DNA of 64,000 bases from Doryteuthis pealeii (Eukaryota > Mollusca > Cephalopoda > Myopsida > Loliginidae): assembly GCA_023376005.1 (NCBI GenBank), contig CM042145.1:101892591-101956590 (forward strand), read 5' to 3'. Numbering within the stretch: the first letter of the stretch is position 1; each line of letters begins with the position of its first letter. The translations under genes were made by a program, and so were the position numbers. This document shows, piece after piece, positions 1 through 10,186 of this stretch. The notes beneath the pieces were generated by a model. That model had not been told where the DNA came from. It ran no database searches and was given only the letters and a program-made list of their open reading frames with translations.

Positions 1-82
1 TATATTTCAATATATCAATATATATCAATATATATCAATAAATATATATTACAATATATATTTCATATATATATATATGAAA
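1..82. repeat. TA-rich short tandem repeat
   Basis: The window opens inside a low-complexity array of TATATCAATA-type units that grades into pure TA. It has no coding content. It is probably the edge of a longer microsatellite cut by the window boundary. Confidence 0.85.
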
Positions 83-183
83 TGAATAAATTTCAGTTTT
101 TCTTTTTTAAGCAACTGGAAGCTACACTCCAAGAAGGAAAAAAAAAAAATCAAAATGCTTGTTGTGTGCTGTAAAATTATGAG

Positions 184-1440
184 CAAATAAACTGAAATCA
201 AAAACAGCTGTTAGGAAAGAAATGGCTGCTTTACTTACTCCTATTGCTTATCTCTTAATAAGTCATAGTTTTTGAGGACACAAATAATGAACGTTTTGTT
301 CATGCTTCGAGTTGTAAAACTAGTTAAAAGTTTAGACAATTTTTGGTAATTTTGATCTTTATTCTCTATAAGAATTAGCGGGGTATTAGTTCGTAGCTAA
401 AAAGCGCATTCCTGTAATGCATTAGGTTACCCAAAAGAGGGTAAGCCAACACAAAATATTTGGTAGGAAAAAGACAAATTAATTTACATTATGTTTTACT
501 ATGCCCAACGCATTTCTCGCTTTTTATTTTTTAGATATTTTACAAGACCCCTACTCCTTTCACTGTATAAAATACAAACAAGAACTTAGACAATTTTTTT
601 TTCAATTGAAATTTTACAATATACTTTTACAAAACACTAACTGATATTTCAAAACATAGCGTAAATAAGGCCAGGAATCTGGGATGACAAAATGTTTATT
701 GAACCTAAAATTGATTAATTTTTTTTCTAAAAGTGAAAAGATTATATTTAAATTTTAATATTTGTACAAAATATTGTCTCCTAATAAACCCATTTATTTT
801 CCTTGGTCCCATTAGTCGGATTTACAATTATTTCCAAGTCGTTTTTGTGTCACTTTTGTTGGTAAATCAATGTAAATATTTTACACGCCTGCCCCCCTGC
901 CCCCCCCCTTGCATTTTTATCAGCAAATCAATGTAGATACATTACAACTTTTTTTTCGATTGAATTTGTACAAATTTCAGAGTGTGCGGTATGAAAATTG
1001 TTTTGAAATTTGAGTTTTGTAAAAATTCAATTGGAAAAACACATTTTTAAAAAAAATAAAAATAAAAAAAATTTTTTTTTAAAAAAAGGAAGGAAGGGTT
1101 ATAAAATATCTACATTGATTTGCTGATAAAAATTGGAGGGGGGATTAGAATATCTACATTAATTTGTTGACAAAAAGCAACAAAAAACAAGACTCAGAAA
1201 ATATCTAAGTTGGGCCAGAACTTTGCCTGACACTGTAAATTAGGACAGGAGGCCAGGATGACAAAAGATTAAAATTACCAAAATTTGTCTAAACTTTTCA
1301 CCAGTTTTACAACTCATGAACAAAACGTTCATTATTTATGTCCTCAAAAACTGATTTATTAGGAGATAAGCAATAGGAGTAAGTAAAGCAGTGGTTTCTT
1401 TCTTAACAGCTGGTTTTTTTGTTTTTTTTTCAGTTTATTT
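184..1440. mobile_element. Nested fold-back (inverted-repeat) elements
   Basis: Positions 184-362 are an imperfect inverted copy of 1266-1437; both arms share, in opposite orientation, the stretches around AACAGCTGTTA, TTACTTACTCCTATTGCTTA and GAACGTTTTGTTCATG. Inside lie half-elements (about 480-710 and 830-1275) that match the fold-back element at 44.08-44.77 kb, including the terminal motif TGACAAAATGTTTATTG at 686-702. I read this as one fold-back element inserted into or rearranged with related ones. No transposase is visible. Arm identity is clearly below perfect, so this is old. Confidence 0.6.
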
Positions 1441-1790
1441 ATTACCCAATTTTTTTTTTTTTCATTTCAATATGATCATTGATTTTATCTGAAAATTCAT
1501 AATCATTTTTTGAAGATTTTCTCAAGTGTTTAAATTTGAAACTAAAAATCAGTGTTCAAAACAACTGATCTGTAAATTATAATTTTAAATTTATATAACA
1601 TCTATTGTAGTTTTATTGCTTTTACGTTTTTTGAACTTTTTTTGAACTTTGGTTACCCAACGTTTTTTTTTTTTTAAATTATTTTAAAAAAAGATAAAGT
1701 TTAATGAAGTTAATAGAGATATTTATTAAACTTAGGTTAGACGACACCTTGTTGAAATCGGAGAGAACAAAGTTAAGATGATTATTTTGT

Positions 1791-2332
1791 TTTGGTTTGT
1801 TTTACGGCATATCAACCTCAGTGGGTCATTTAATGCCGATAAAGTTTTGAAATAAATCAATTCTTAATGGATAAATACATTTTTCTATTTAACCCATAGA
1901 TGGGACCCTAACAAGTACTACCACTCCGGGTCAGAGTGGACCAGGGAGCAATTGTGATGAAGGCATGCTCCACATTCCCCAAACCTCCAGAACTGGAACC
2001 TCACCATCAGATAAAGTTTAACGTCATTCCCAGGACATGTAGACCCTCAGTCACCACCTTCTAACACCCATATGATAAAAAGTGGTTGGGGCTTGCCATA
2101 AAGGCAATAGGGTTGGGAAAACCATAGGTGCTAGGGCTTGACGTGACCGCCCGTCTAGCCCAAGATAGGGCCAAAGTGGAGTATTGCATGTCATGAACTG
2201 CTCATCCACCTGGGCTCTATCCTTAAGCATCACGGGTCGCCAACCACGGCCAACAGGCGGCCCCATTGGGGGAGTCTTACCCCTCTGCAGAGGTGCAGTC
2301 GGTACATTCTAACGCCCCAGCCGACAGGGCGG
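1791..2332 (-). mobile_element. Family A retroposon, full-length copy with target-site duplication
   Basis: This 542-bp unit is flanked by an exact 11-bp direct repeat GATTATTTTGT (1780-1790 and 2333-2343). I orient it on the minus strand because the edge at 1791 gives an A-rich 3' tail (GTAAAACAAACC when reversed) and because shorter copies elsewhere (15.8, 27.7, 34.2 kb) always keep this edge and lose the opposite one, as expected for 5' truncation during target-primed reverse transcription. A 71-codon minus-strand frame (2051-2266) recurs in other copies but matches no domain I know. It could be the 3' part of an unrecognised LINE. Confidence 0.65.
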
Positions 2333-2439
2333 GATTATTTTGTGTCAAAGAGGAGGACTCACTGGACTACTTTAAAAGTTATATCCAAAATCCTTGCTTT
2401 TACTGAAACTTAAACACCATTTTCTCACACTAGTGAGTT

Positions 2440-2795
2440 GGATGGTTAGATTTTACAGCATGTCAACCCTTGTTGGGTTATTTTATGCCAAAGATGTTTT
2501 GTTTTATTTATTCTTGATGGGTATTCAACATTTTTTTTTAAACTCACTTTTTTTTTCCTATTAACCCATAGATGAGACCCTAACAGGTACTACCACTCCG
2601 GGTCAGAGTGGACCTGGAGGATGAAGGGGTACATATTCCCCAGAGCTCGAGAAATTGGAACCTCACCATCAGTTTAACACCATACCCAGGACGCTAAGAT
2701 CCTCAGCCACTGCCTACTTGCACATATATGATAAAACAGGGTTGGTGCTTGCCATAAAGGCAATAAGGGACAATCATATAGATGCTAGGGCACTT
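2440..2795 (-). mobile_element. Family A retroposon, 5'-truncated copy
   Basis: This copy keeps the 3' edge (GGCATGTCAACCC-type, here ACAGCATGTCAACCC) and the central block GGTACTACCACTCCGGGTCA seen in all copies, then stops at about 2795. It belongs to a diverged subfamily (CTTGTTGGGTTATTTTATGC) shared with the copies at 2.86, 39.4, 51.2 and 54.8 kb. It has no coding capacity. Confidence 0.6.
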
Positions 2796-2861
2796 GTGGG
2801 AAATAAGCATCTATCAAATTCACATAGTTAATGGAGGCTTTCCCCAGAGGGATCTTTGTGA

Positions 2862-3440
2862 GGTTGGTTGGTTTTGCGACATGTCAACCCTTGTTGGGTT
2901 ATTTTATGCTGAAGATATTTTGTTTTATTCATTCTTCATAGGTACTCCAATTTTTAAACACATTTTTTTAAACTCATTTTTTTCCCAATCTAACCCACAG
3001 ATGAGACCCTAACAAATACTACCACTCCGGATCAGAGTAGACCTGGAAGTAATGGTGATAAAGGGGTACTCCACATTCCCCAGGACTCCAGGATTGGAAC
3101 CTCACGTCAGATAGAGTTTAACGTCATACCCAGGACATGAAGACCCTCAACCAATACCCTCTAGCACATATATGATAAAAATGGTTAGGGGTTGCCATAA
3201 AAGCAATAGGGTTGGGATAATCATATATGTTCTAGGGCTTGACGTGACTGATTGATCGGAGAGGGCCCCTCCAACTGCCCATCTAGCCTAAGTAAGGATC
3301 AAAGTGGAGTGTTGCAGGTCATGGAATGCTCAGCCACCAGGGTTCCATCCTTAGGCATCACAGGTCACCACCCACGGCCAACAGGTGAATAATTTTTTTT
3401 GGGGGGAGGGGGTTTACCCCTCTGCAAAGGTGGTCTATTG
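2862..3440 (-). mobile_element. Family A retroposon, near full-length copy
   Basis: It begins after a GTTGGTTGG run with the 3' edge, contains the central TACCACTCCGG block and reaches the 5' region (TCTGCAAAGGTGG near 3420). It ends against a TA array at 3457 and SINE B. It lies head-to-tail with the preceding copy, so two or more retroposition events hit the same stretch. Confidence 0.6.
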
Positions 3441-3449
3441 GAGATAAAT

Positions 3450-3456
<7 letters not shown>

Positions 3457-3481
<25 letters not shown>
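3457..3481. repeat. (TA)n microsatellite
   Basis: Pure TA dinucleotide array lying directly at the 3' tail of the SINE B copy that follows. The same juxtaposition recurs at 13.26, 23.76 and 52.87 kb. Confidence 0.9.
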
Positions 3482-3486
<5 letters not shown>

Positions 3487-3727
3487 TGTCAGGGCAGCCT
3501 AATGTCGGTATGAGCCATATAGCGAGGGAGTCTATCCCCTTTTCACTAGCACTAGACCAAGGAGATTGTTTTTTGCATCTGAGGTGGAGCACCACACCTA
3601 CCATCAGCTCCTTACTTTACCGCACAGATCCCTGTGCTACTCATACGCAGAGTCGGCAAGAGCCGGTATCGAACTATGAACCTTGTGGTTTCTAGCCGAA
3701 CGCTCTACCGAATGAGCTAACCCGTCC
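3482..3727 (-). mobile_element. SINE B copy (tRNA-derived)
   Basis: On the minus strand it starts with a tRNA-like head, TTAGCTCATTCGGTAGAGCG (A-box-like), followed about 30 bp later by the B-box-like TTCGATACC. The body contains the block around GGAGATTGTTTTTTGC (plus-strand reading) and ends GTCGGGGCGGCC-like at its 3' side. All copies in the window share head, body and a tail ending ACTTTACTT. It is a retroposed RNA polymerase III transcript, not a working tRNA. Confidence 0.75.
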
Positions 3728-3781
3728 CTAAAATTAAATATTTTATAAAAAAGAAGGCCAAAAAATGAATTTTGTTTTTCA

Positions 3782-3784
<3 letters not shown>

Positions 3785-3828
<44 letters not shown>
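3785..3828. repeat. (TA)n microsatellite
   Basis: Pure TA array of about 44 bp. Confidence 0.9.
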
Positions 3829-3836
<8 letters not shown>

Positions 3837-3963
3837 CTTTAGCTATTTTCAGCCGACAGTGTATTTGGGAGAATATGTGCTTTTAATTTTAGTCAGACCT
3901 AATTTTTTGAAAGTTAATTCATTTATGGTTAATTAGGCGGGATTTAACTACTTAAATGTAAGG

Positions 3964-4113
3964 CTAAATAAATCGAGAAAAATCAATCTCTGAATATATA
4001 TTTCGACCTATCAGGTCTCATCAGCAGAGCTATAGATACGAAGACTGCCCCGCGTGTGACTCGAACCCTTTGTGTCGAAACGGCACGCGGCTTCTTACCA
4101 TCACGCCAAACAG
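3964..4113 (-). mobile_element. tRNA-headed SINE carrying a hammerhead ribozyme motif
   Basis: Read on the minus strand, 4113 to about 4045 is tRNA-like: an A-box-like TGGCGTGATGG and, downstream, a B-box-like GGTTCGAGTCA, each about one mismatch from the Pol III consensus. The hammerhead core follows at once (separate entry), then an AT-rich tail. A tRNA-type promoter joined to a self-cleaving ribozyme is known from schistosome SINE-like repeats. Here it is inferred from sequence only. I see just this one copy with an unbroken core. Confidence 0.5.
3989..4033 (-). ncRNA. Candidate hammerhead ribozyme, complete conserved core
   Basis: Minus strand, 5' to 3': CTCTG (stem I, 5' side), CTGATGA, GACC-TGATA-GGTC (stem II, 4 bp with a 5-nt loop), GAAA, then TATATA (a very short stem III), TT (the U-H cleavage step) and CAGAG (stem I, 3' side, pairing all five positions with CTCTG). 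All invariant core nucleotides are present and in order. A further 3-bp helix (ATC with GAT) can form outside an internal loop of stem I. A minimal stem III is typical of the hammerheads described in Penelope-like elements and retrozymes, which act best as dimers. Activity is inferred, not shown. Confidence 0.55.
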
Positions 4114-4114
4114 A

Positions 4115-4830
4115 AAATATATATATATAAGTCTACAAAAAAAATTGAAAATAAGTTTAACAATCAAATGCTAGTTGGAAGATCTTCCAAATGTGGTCCA
4201 AAACAAAGAACTTTCAATTTATAAACTGGAATGCACATCATCAAAAACTGAAGCAATTACCTCAGGAAAAGTAACCGGCTAAAAGATATCTAAAAATGAA
4301 CACTTGAGTAGTTTTGAATAAAGCATCAGCTGGAGAATTTTCTAGACAACATTACTTATCTGTATTTTTTTTTTTTTTTTGTCTAAGTGCTTTCACAGGG
4401 AGATATTCTGGTTGTCTGTAACTTTTCATGTTTGCTTGTGATATGAGTAACTGTTTACTTACATTGCTATGTATATATAAGTTTGGCAGGAGTGGCTAAG
4501 ATGACCTTCTAAGCCTTGTCTGTTATTACAGTGGAACTTGATCTGTGATGAGGGAAGTTATAGGTGACCTCTACCATTGCTAGATTTAAGTCACATGTAG
4601 GAGGCGATTTCATCAGGTTTAAATGATAAAGAAAGATGGTATATACATATAGATAAGTAGGCCTATTGAAGTTTGAACCCTACTTATTAGCAATTATAAA
4701 GATATTTCAAGAAGATCTTCTTAGAATTATAAAAATAACTTATTTATATTTTGTGAAAGACAATAGGTCATCTTATAAAAATGAAGTCCACTACCCCCCC
4801 CCTCTGCAAAAAATGATAACCGGTTGGAAT
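4115..4830. other. Unassigned AT-rich sequence
   Basis: It contains short TA stretches and poly-T but no repeat family I can pair inside the window, and no gene. Confidence 0.5.
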
Positions 4831-5022
4831 TCTCCTAGACTGCTTACCTAACCAAGGTTAAAAAGCCTAATCTACCCTACTATTTACCTATAGCTGGAGG
4901 AAGAGTAGTTGGATGCATACCTTTCCCAAGGGTATTATCACTATGTGAAATACAAACAGCCTCATCGAAGATTTGAACTTGTCTCGCTATGTCCATTTCC
5001 TACGACTGTAATCATTACACCA
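4830..5022 (-). mobile_element. SINE C copy, minus strand
   Basis: It shares with other copies the segments CTACTATTTACC, CTTTCCCAAGGGTATTA and, at the head, GTCCATTTCCTACGACTGTA and CATTACACCACC (reverse of the tRNA-like head). The 3' tail is lost. It abuts a TA array. Confidence 0.65.
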
Positions 5023-5027
5023 CCAAG

Positions 5028-5060
<33 letters not shown>
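5022..5060. repeat. (TA)n microsatellite
   Basis: TA array next to the SINE C head. Confidence 0.85.
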
Positions 5061-5064
<4 letters not shown>

Positions 5065-5189
5065 CACTCCCATCCTGTCTCCACTTCATGTATACTACCC
5101 TCACTTCATTCATACCTACCCCTAATCCCCTCCCTTTACTTCCGTCACTTATACTAGCACAAAAAATTTTGCTTTAAATAAAAATCATT

Positions 5190-5281
5190 CGACTGAAGAT
5201 GTCCGTATGAATTGGATGAAACGTTTCAACTCTCTGATTGTTTTGAGTTTTCATTTCTTGTTCACCATCCGTTTCTACCTA

Positions 5282-5284
<3 letters not shown>
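5190..5284 (+). mobile_element. Penelope-like (H) motif fragment
   Basis: CTGAAGATGTCC is followed by GGATGAAACGTTTCAAC. The order CTGA..GA, short hairpin, GAAACGTT is the degenerate hammerhead-like motif common near Penelope-like element termini. The core here reads CTGAAGA, not CTGATGA, so self-cleavage is doubtful. The fragment runs into a TA/CA array. Confidence 0.45.

Positions 5285-5362
<78 letters not shown>
5285..5362. repeat. (TA)n(CA)n compound microsatellite
   Basis: TA run followed by CA run. Confidence 0.9.
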
Positions 5363-5370
<8 letters not shown>

Positions 5371-5483
5371 TACAGATGAGAAACTAATCATATATGCACA
5401 CATGTTAGGACAGTGTACACACAGAATCAGCACTACTTGATGACTGTTAGTTTCTCCCTTATTTGACTATTGGTCTGATGATC

Positions 5484-5535
5484 ACCAAGGTTAAAGAGCC
5501 CAATCTGCCCTACTATTTACCCATAGTTGGAGATG
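5484..5535 (-). mobile_element. SINE C fragment
   Basis: It holds only the internal block CACCAAGGTTAAAGAGCCCA, CTGCCCTACTATTTACCCA, read as the complement of the SINE. Truncated on both sides. Confidence 0.6.
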
Positions 5536-5754
5536 TGAAATAATTACATACCATGATTCCTTAGAACTAAAAATCTGAATTAGAATTTTCTTTTTTAATT
5601 CAAAAGAAAAAAAAAATGTTTAAATTGATAAATCTCTAAGATGTCACTCAAATTAAAAAAAATACAACTCTCCAAAACTCTAAAATCTTTCACAGAACAA
5701 TCTTAATTTGATAAAAATATTCAAAATATAAATCTCTTTTCTGTTGTGTTCTGT

Positions 5755-6110
5755 GATGACACTCACCCTGAGTCGGTTGTGGTGAATTCATGGAAGGAGT
5801 AACAAGGAAATAGGAAATTCACAAGTGGTCCCCAAACCCCACATGCATATCCCGGTCAGAGGAAGGAGATGCCTTTGTTTGCAGCAGATTTTCCATAGAC
5901 ACAGTGACGAGTATGCCAAAAGCTGTTGATTGCTGATAATGATGGAGGCACCCTTTGGATTTTTGCCAGAGCCGCTTTGGCCAGTTTGTGACCTTAATAC
6001 CACTGGGTGCCAGACCAATCCACCTTGGGAGGACCTACTAGGAACTTGAGTTCCAGACAGCATAGCTCTGACACTACCATGTCACCACCCTGTTACAGTG
6101 AGGAGGGGTT
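5755..6110 (-). repeat. Interspersed repeat I (pairs with 38.15-38.58 kb)
   Basis: It is an inverted relative of 38,150-38,580. Shared blocks, reversed, include ACAAGTGGTCCCCAAACC, TACCACTGGGT, CCTCCCAAGG and GAACTTGAGTTC. No coding domain recognised; only two copies are in the window. Confidence 0.6.
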
Positions 6111-6114
6111 AGAC

Positions 6115-6240
6115 TTTAGGTGCTGCACCACTATGGATCACTGTGGCCCTGGAAACAATTGCAATGAAGGGGTAAACCACATTCTCCAGAACTCCAGAAT
6201 TGGAACCTCATCACAAGATGCAATTTAGTGTCATACCCAG
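6115..6240 (-). mobile_element. Family A fragment
   Basis: Central block only: GAAGGGGTAAACCACATTCT, CCAGAACTCCAGAATTGGAA and GTCATACCCAGGA. Confidence 0.5.
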
Positions 6241-6639
6241 GATATATATTTATCTGACCTTTTCTCAACTGACTATCATCTTTTCAAATATTTCAAGTTT
6301 TACATCCAAGATAGATGATGCAGGGTAGTATATAATGGTTACCAGCACAGAAAGCAGAATTGGGAAAGGCGTGAATCGACTTGGTTGGCAACCAGTCTAA
6401 AAGAAAGACAACTAAATTAAAACACCAGAGAAGATAATGAAAAACTCATGTTAATGTACAGTTTACTCATAAAGGAAGCTGTGTAGAACGAAGACATAAC
6501 ACTTTCCATTTCATCCACAGACACAGCAACTACCTCTGACCAGGAGCGAAACCCGACTGACTTTTCCTCAGCCTGATTCGTTAACCTCTCGGCCATTTGA
6601 AAGATAGAGGATTAGATTAATCAGGTTGTGATAATTTTT

Positions 6640-6760
6640 GGGTGTCATAGTTATAACACTAAATTGCATGCGGTGGTGAGGCTCCAGTTCTGGACCTCGA
6701 GGAAATGTGTAATCACCCCTTCATTATTATTACTCCCAGATTTATTCTAAATTCAAGTGA
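6640..6760 (+). mobile_element. Family A fragment, opposite orientation
   Basis: Reverse complement of the central block (GGTGAGGCTCCAGTTCTGGA, AATCACCCCTTCATT). Related to the next fragment at 6953. Confidence 0.5.
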
Positions 6761-6952
6761 TAGTAAGGAATAAACCCTAAAGGTGCCCCTAATCATATCT
6801 TCAGTGATGTAAGGAATGGAATCACCCAAATCACCCAGATTCATGGATGGATCATTCTTGAGTCCTATTTATACCAGCTGTCTTGGACACTGCTTGAGTT
6901 GTTCTTAGCTGCTGTTATTCAAACCAACAGTAGGCTAACTGACCTCAATAAT

Positions 6953-7310
6953 TTTGAGTGTCCTAGTTATAACACCAATCTGTATCCGGTGGTGAAGCTC
7001 CAGTTCTAGGAAATGTGTAATTATCCCTACATTTCTATTACTCCCAGATCTACTCTGACTCAGAGTAGATAGTACCTGTTAGGGTCTAATCCAGTGATGG
7101 AATTCAACTGGTTCCCACCAGTTCGCACAAACCTGTTCCTGGAATTTCATTAGCTCTGAGAACCGGTTGTTAGCATAAATCAGGGGTTGTCAACCCATTC
7201 TTACCCATGGATCTGCTAGAGACCTGTAGAGAGAGAACCTGTTCTTAAAATGTTTGAATCCCACCACTGGTCTAATCTATGGATCAGCTAGATCAGTTTG
7301 TAAGTCATTA
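6953..7310 (+). mobile_element. Family A fragment split by a hAT MITE
   Basis: The central block in the opposite orientation (GGTGAAGCTCCAGTTCTAGG ... AGTACCTGTTAGGGTCTAATC) resumes after the MITE at 7270 as GTCTAATCTATGGATCAG, where other copies read GTCCCATCTATGGGT. The family A insertion therefore predates the MITE. Confidence 0.6.
7092..7269. mobile_element. hAT-type MITE with perfect 8-bp target-site duplication
   Basis: The 178-bp element has imperfect terminal inverted repeats: CAGTGATGGAATTCAA on the left and CAGTGGTGGGATTCAAA (reversed right end). An exact GTCTAATC flanks it at 7084-7091 and 7270-7277. CAGTG-type ends plus an 8-bp duplication are the hallmark of hAT transposons. It encodes nothing, so it needed a transposase in trans. 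Confidence 0.85.
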
Positions 7311-7319
7311 GTATTAGAT

Positions 7320-7440
7320 AGGAATACTTGAAACCATATAACTACATGCAAATTATTTGTAATAAAAATAGTTACTTGAAGCTATAATTGTTTACAAAAG
7401 GATTATTATTATTAGTTACTTGAAACAATATAGTTAAAAA
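7320..7440. repeat. Dispersed 48-bp minisatellite units
   Basis: It contains reversed units of the motif CAAGTATTCCTATCTAATAC found as a longer array at 48.5 kb. Only two to three degenerate units are here. Confidence 0.45.
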
Positions 7441-7702
7441 AAAGTTGGTGGAGTCGCCTATTGTCGGTATCAGCTGGACATCAAGGCAGTCTATCCCCTT
7501 TTCACTAGTGCTAAACCAGAGAGATTGTTTTTTTTTTTTGCTAAGGTGGAGTGCCACATTTATCATCAGCTCCCTCTTTACCATACAGATCAGATTACCA
7601 AGGCTTTACTACTCATACATTGAGTTGGCAGAGACTGGTATCAAACCCGACACTTTGTGGTTCCTAGATAGACGCTCTACCGACTGAGCTAAACCGGCCC
7701 CA
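7440..7702 (-). mobile_element. SINE B copy
   Basis: Full-length diverged copy with the head TTTAGCTCAGTCGGTAGAGC on the minus strand and body motifs AGTCTATCCCCTTTTCACTA and GGAGTGCCACATT. Like the copy at 35.6 kb it has an extra segment (CAGATTACC) in the body, marking a second subfamily. Confidence 0.7.
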
Positions 7703-7964
7703 TAACCATATAATTACTTATAAAAATACATTAAATAATCCAATAAGGTTTGAAATACTGAAAAACTAAACTAATGCACTATTTTAGTATTCAAAGAATT
7801 CACAGCTTCTTAGATTTATCAAGGTGTGATATTTTCATTACAAACTTAAGAAAGGTTCACAGAATAAAATTTTCCTTAATTCTTCAAACTCGGAGTTCAT
7901 TGACTTAATGAGCTTATAAAAATCATTATAATAAATAAGAATTTTTTTTTTAAAGGGACTGTAC

Positions 7965-8210
7965 ATGTCAGAAGTCACCCTGATACAACATCATGAAGCT
8001 AAGAGGTCCATAAGAAAGCAACGGCAACAAAGCATCGGAACATCATCATCTACGGGTACAACCTACAAATGCAAAATCTGTGGTCGAGAATGTTTCTCAA
8101 ACATAGGACTTCATAGTCACAGGAGGCGCTGCAACTTCAGGGGCACACAAAAACTTTTATCATAGTCTTTCGAGACTGAATTGCCAATGATGATGAAATA
8201 AGAATTTTTT
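7965..8210 (+). pseudogene. Non-LTR retrotransposon ORF2 C-terminal tail
   Basis: The 66-codon open frame ends in CKICGRECFSNIGLHSHRRR followed closely by a stop. This Cx2C...SxxGLxSHxRxC finger is the usual C-terminal end of endonuclease/reverse-transcriptase proteins of many invertebrate LINEs. After the stop, TCTTTCGAGACTGAATTGCC and repeated ATGATG give a typical short 3' end. The catalytic domains are missing: a 5'-truncated dead copy. Related tails lie at 24.3 and 45.4 kb. Confidence 0.65.
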
Positions 8211-8215
8211 TTAAA

Positions 8216-8702
8216 ATGAGTAAAAAATTCATTCAGACACATGTTTGCTTAACACTATGTATGGACAGAATTTCAGTACAACATCACGTCCCCCTTTCTT
8301 TAAATTTTTATGAAAAATTTAAAATTGTAAACTGTCACTTTTTTTCTTTCTTAAGAACAGAGCCTAAACTTACATATAAAAACATTTTCTATAAATTTCT
8401 TAATTATAACAATGAACTAAATCAATTTAAAAAGAGCACATATTCACGAGAAAAAGATTATAACATTTTTTCTTCTTAAAGAAAAATAAAGTTTTTGCAT
8501 GCAACTTTTTTTTTTTTTTACTTCTTTTTTTTTTACATGTGATTTTTTTTTTATCCTTCTTTATACAACAAAAATTACATTAAGTTTCATTTATTTTTTT
8601 TCATTTTTTTTTTCAGAGTTTTGTTGAATTTTAATTCGGGGGGGGGAGGACATGTGAAATTTTGAGCATACCTATTTAACACCATCCCTTCATTCAATTA
8701 TT

Positions 8703-8743
<41 letters not shown>

Positions 8744-9580
8744 GTGAACGATTGCTTACCAAGCCTTTTATTATCAGTATATCTGAATTATCAGACTTAG
8801 ATTCCATAGTAAAATAGCACTCAAATTATTGTATTTATGTATCCAAAGGATTAATAAAGAATCATACAATGAAATGGAGCAAATTTGGATTTTAAAATAT
8901 CAAGTTTTATGATCTACTTTCATTTTTATCATTCTACAAAGTATTCTGAGGGTAGAAATACTTTTTTCATTGTTTTCTGGGGGCGTAGAGATGGGTTTTT
9001 TTTTATATTCACTTTATTCGGTGACTATTAACAATATGAAAAACTTAAAGATACTAAAAAAACAACAAAAAACAACACTTACCTTAATAGAAGTAATCCT
9101 TTGATTGAACAGAAAAAAAAACTATATCCAATATCAAGTAAACTCAATTAGTCCATTTAATCTGAAATTAAAAGAAGATAAGATTTTTAAGATATAGGTT
9201 TAATATTGTTATTCCTTCATTTCTATTTAAGAAAAATATGCTAGCAATAGTAATAAATATATACACAAAAGACTTAGGTATTATTAGAAGTTATAAGTTT
9301 AAAAAACAAGAGTTTGCAAGTGTACATGTCATATTAGAAAATGTCCCTCATATGATGCTGTGGAAGATATTTTCTGTAAACCTACTGAGAGAGAGAGAGA
9401 GTGAAAGGTTTTTTCAGAGAGAAAAGCAAGTTGAAGAACACAAACATGACCAAAATTCAGTAGCTGGGCAACAAGCCTTTAAAGTATTTATATCAGTATA
9501 GAGCACCAGGATTCAATTACTCTAGCAACAAAATCAATTTAAAAAACCCTGCAAGTTGGTTTGCCTTTGTCTTAACTAAA
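8216..9580. other. Unassigned AT-rich sequence with poly-A/T runs
   Basis: It contains poly-T at 8505-8520, a G10 run near 8637 followed by GGACATGTGAAATTTTG that faintly recalls the fold-back element at 44.6 kb, and a poly-A run (8708-8739). I see no gene. Confidence 0.4.
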
Positions 9581-9589
9581 AATAGTCTT

Positions 9590-10045
9590 TTTCAAGTAAT
9601 TATATAGTTTCAAATAACTCATGATAATGAAACTTTGCAATCAAATTTTATAGTTTCATTATTCTTAATATAAATGAAGAACACACAGTTATATTTTTTC
9701 AAGTATTCCTATCTAATACTAATAATTTCCAATTTCATTAATAATGGCTTGTGAGATTAGACATCTATTAAAACTAAAGCAGGAGCTGCTTTTTCCCTAT
9801 ATATATTTACCAACCCCCCTGCACAAGCAGGATGTGACACAAGGTTAATTTCTTAAGCGAGTATTCCTATCTAATACTAATAATTTCAAGTATTCCTATC
9901 TAATACTAATAATTTCCAATTTCATTAATAATGGCTTGTGAGATTAGATATCGATTAAAACTAAAGCAGGAGCTGATCTTTCCCTATAAATATTTACCAA
10001 CCCCTCTGCACAAGCAGGATATGACACAAGGTCAATTTCTTAAGC
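9590..10045. repeat. Tandem duplication of minisatellite plus SINE C tail
   Basis: About 160 bp beginning at CTAATACTAATAATTTCC (9714) and ending in TTTCTTAAGCG (9862) are repeated at about 9898-10046. Each copy holds a 48-bp minisatellite unit, the block CATTAATAATGGCTTGTGAG and a SINE C 3' tail in reverse. The copies differ at a few bases, so the duplication is not brand new. Confidence 0.65.
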
Positions 10046-10186
10046 GGAGTTCAACAGGTTTGAATTCAGAGTTTCCCTTCTCCTAGACTGGTTCCCTAAC
10101 CAAGGTTAGAGCCTGGTCTGCCCTACTATTTATCCATGGCTGATTTACAGAGTTATATTATTTCAAGAACACACAGTTATATTATT

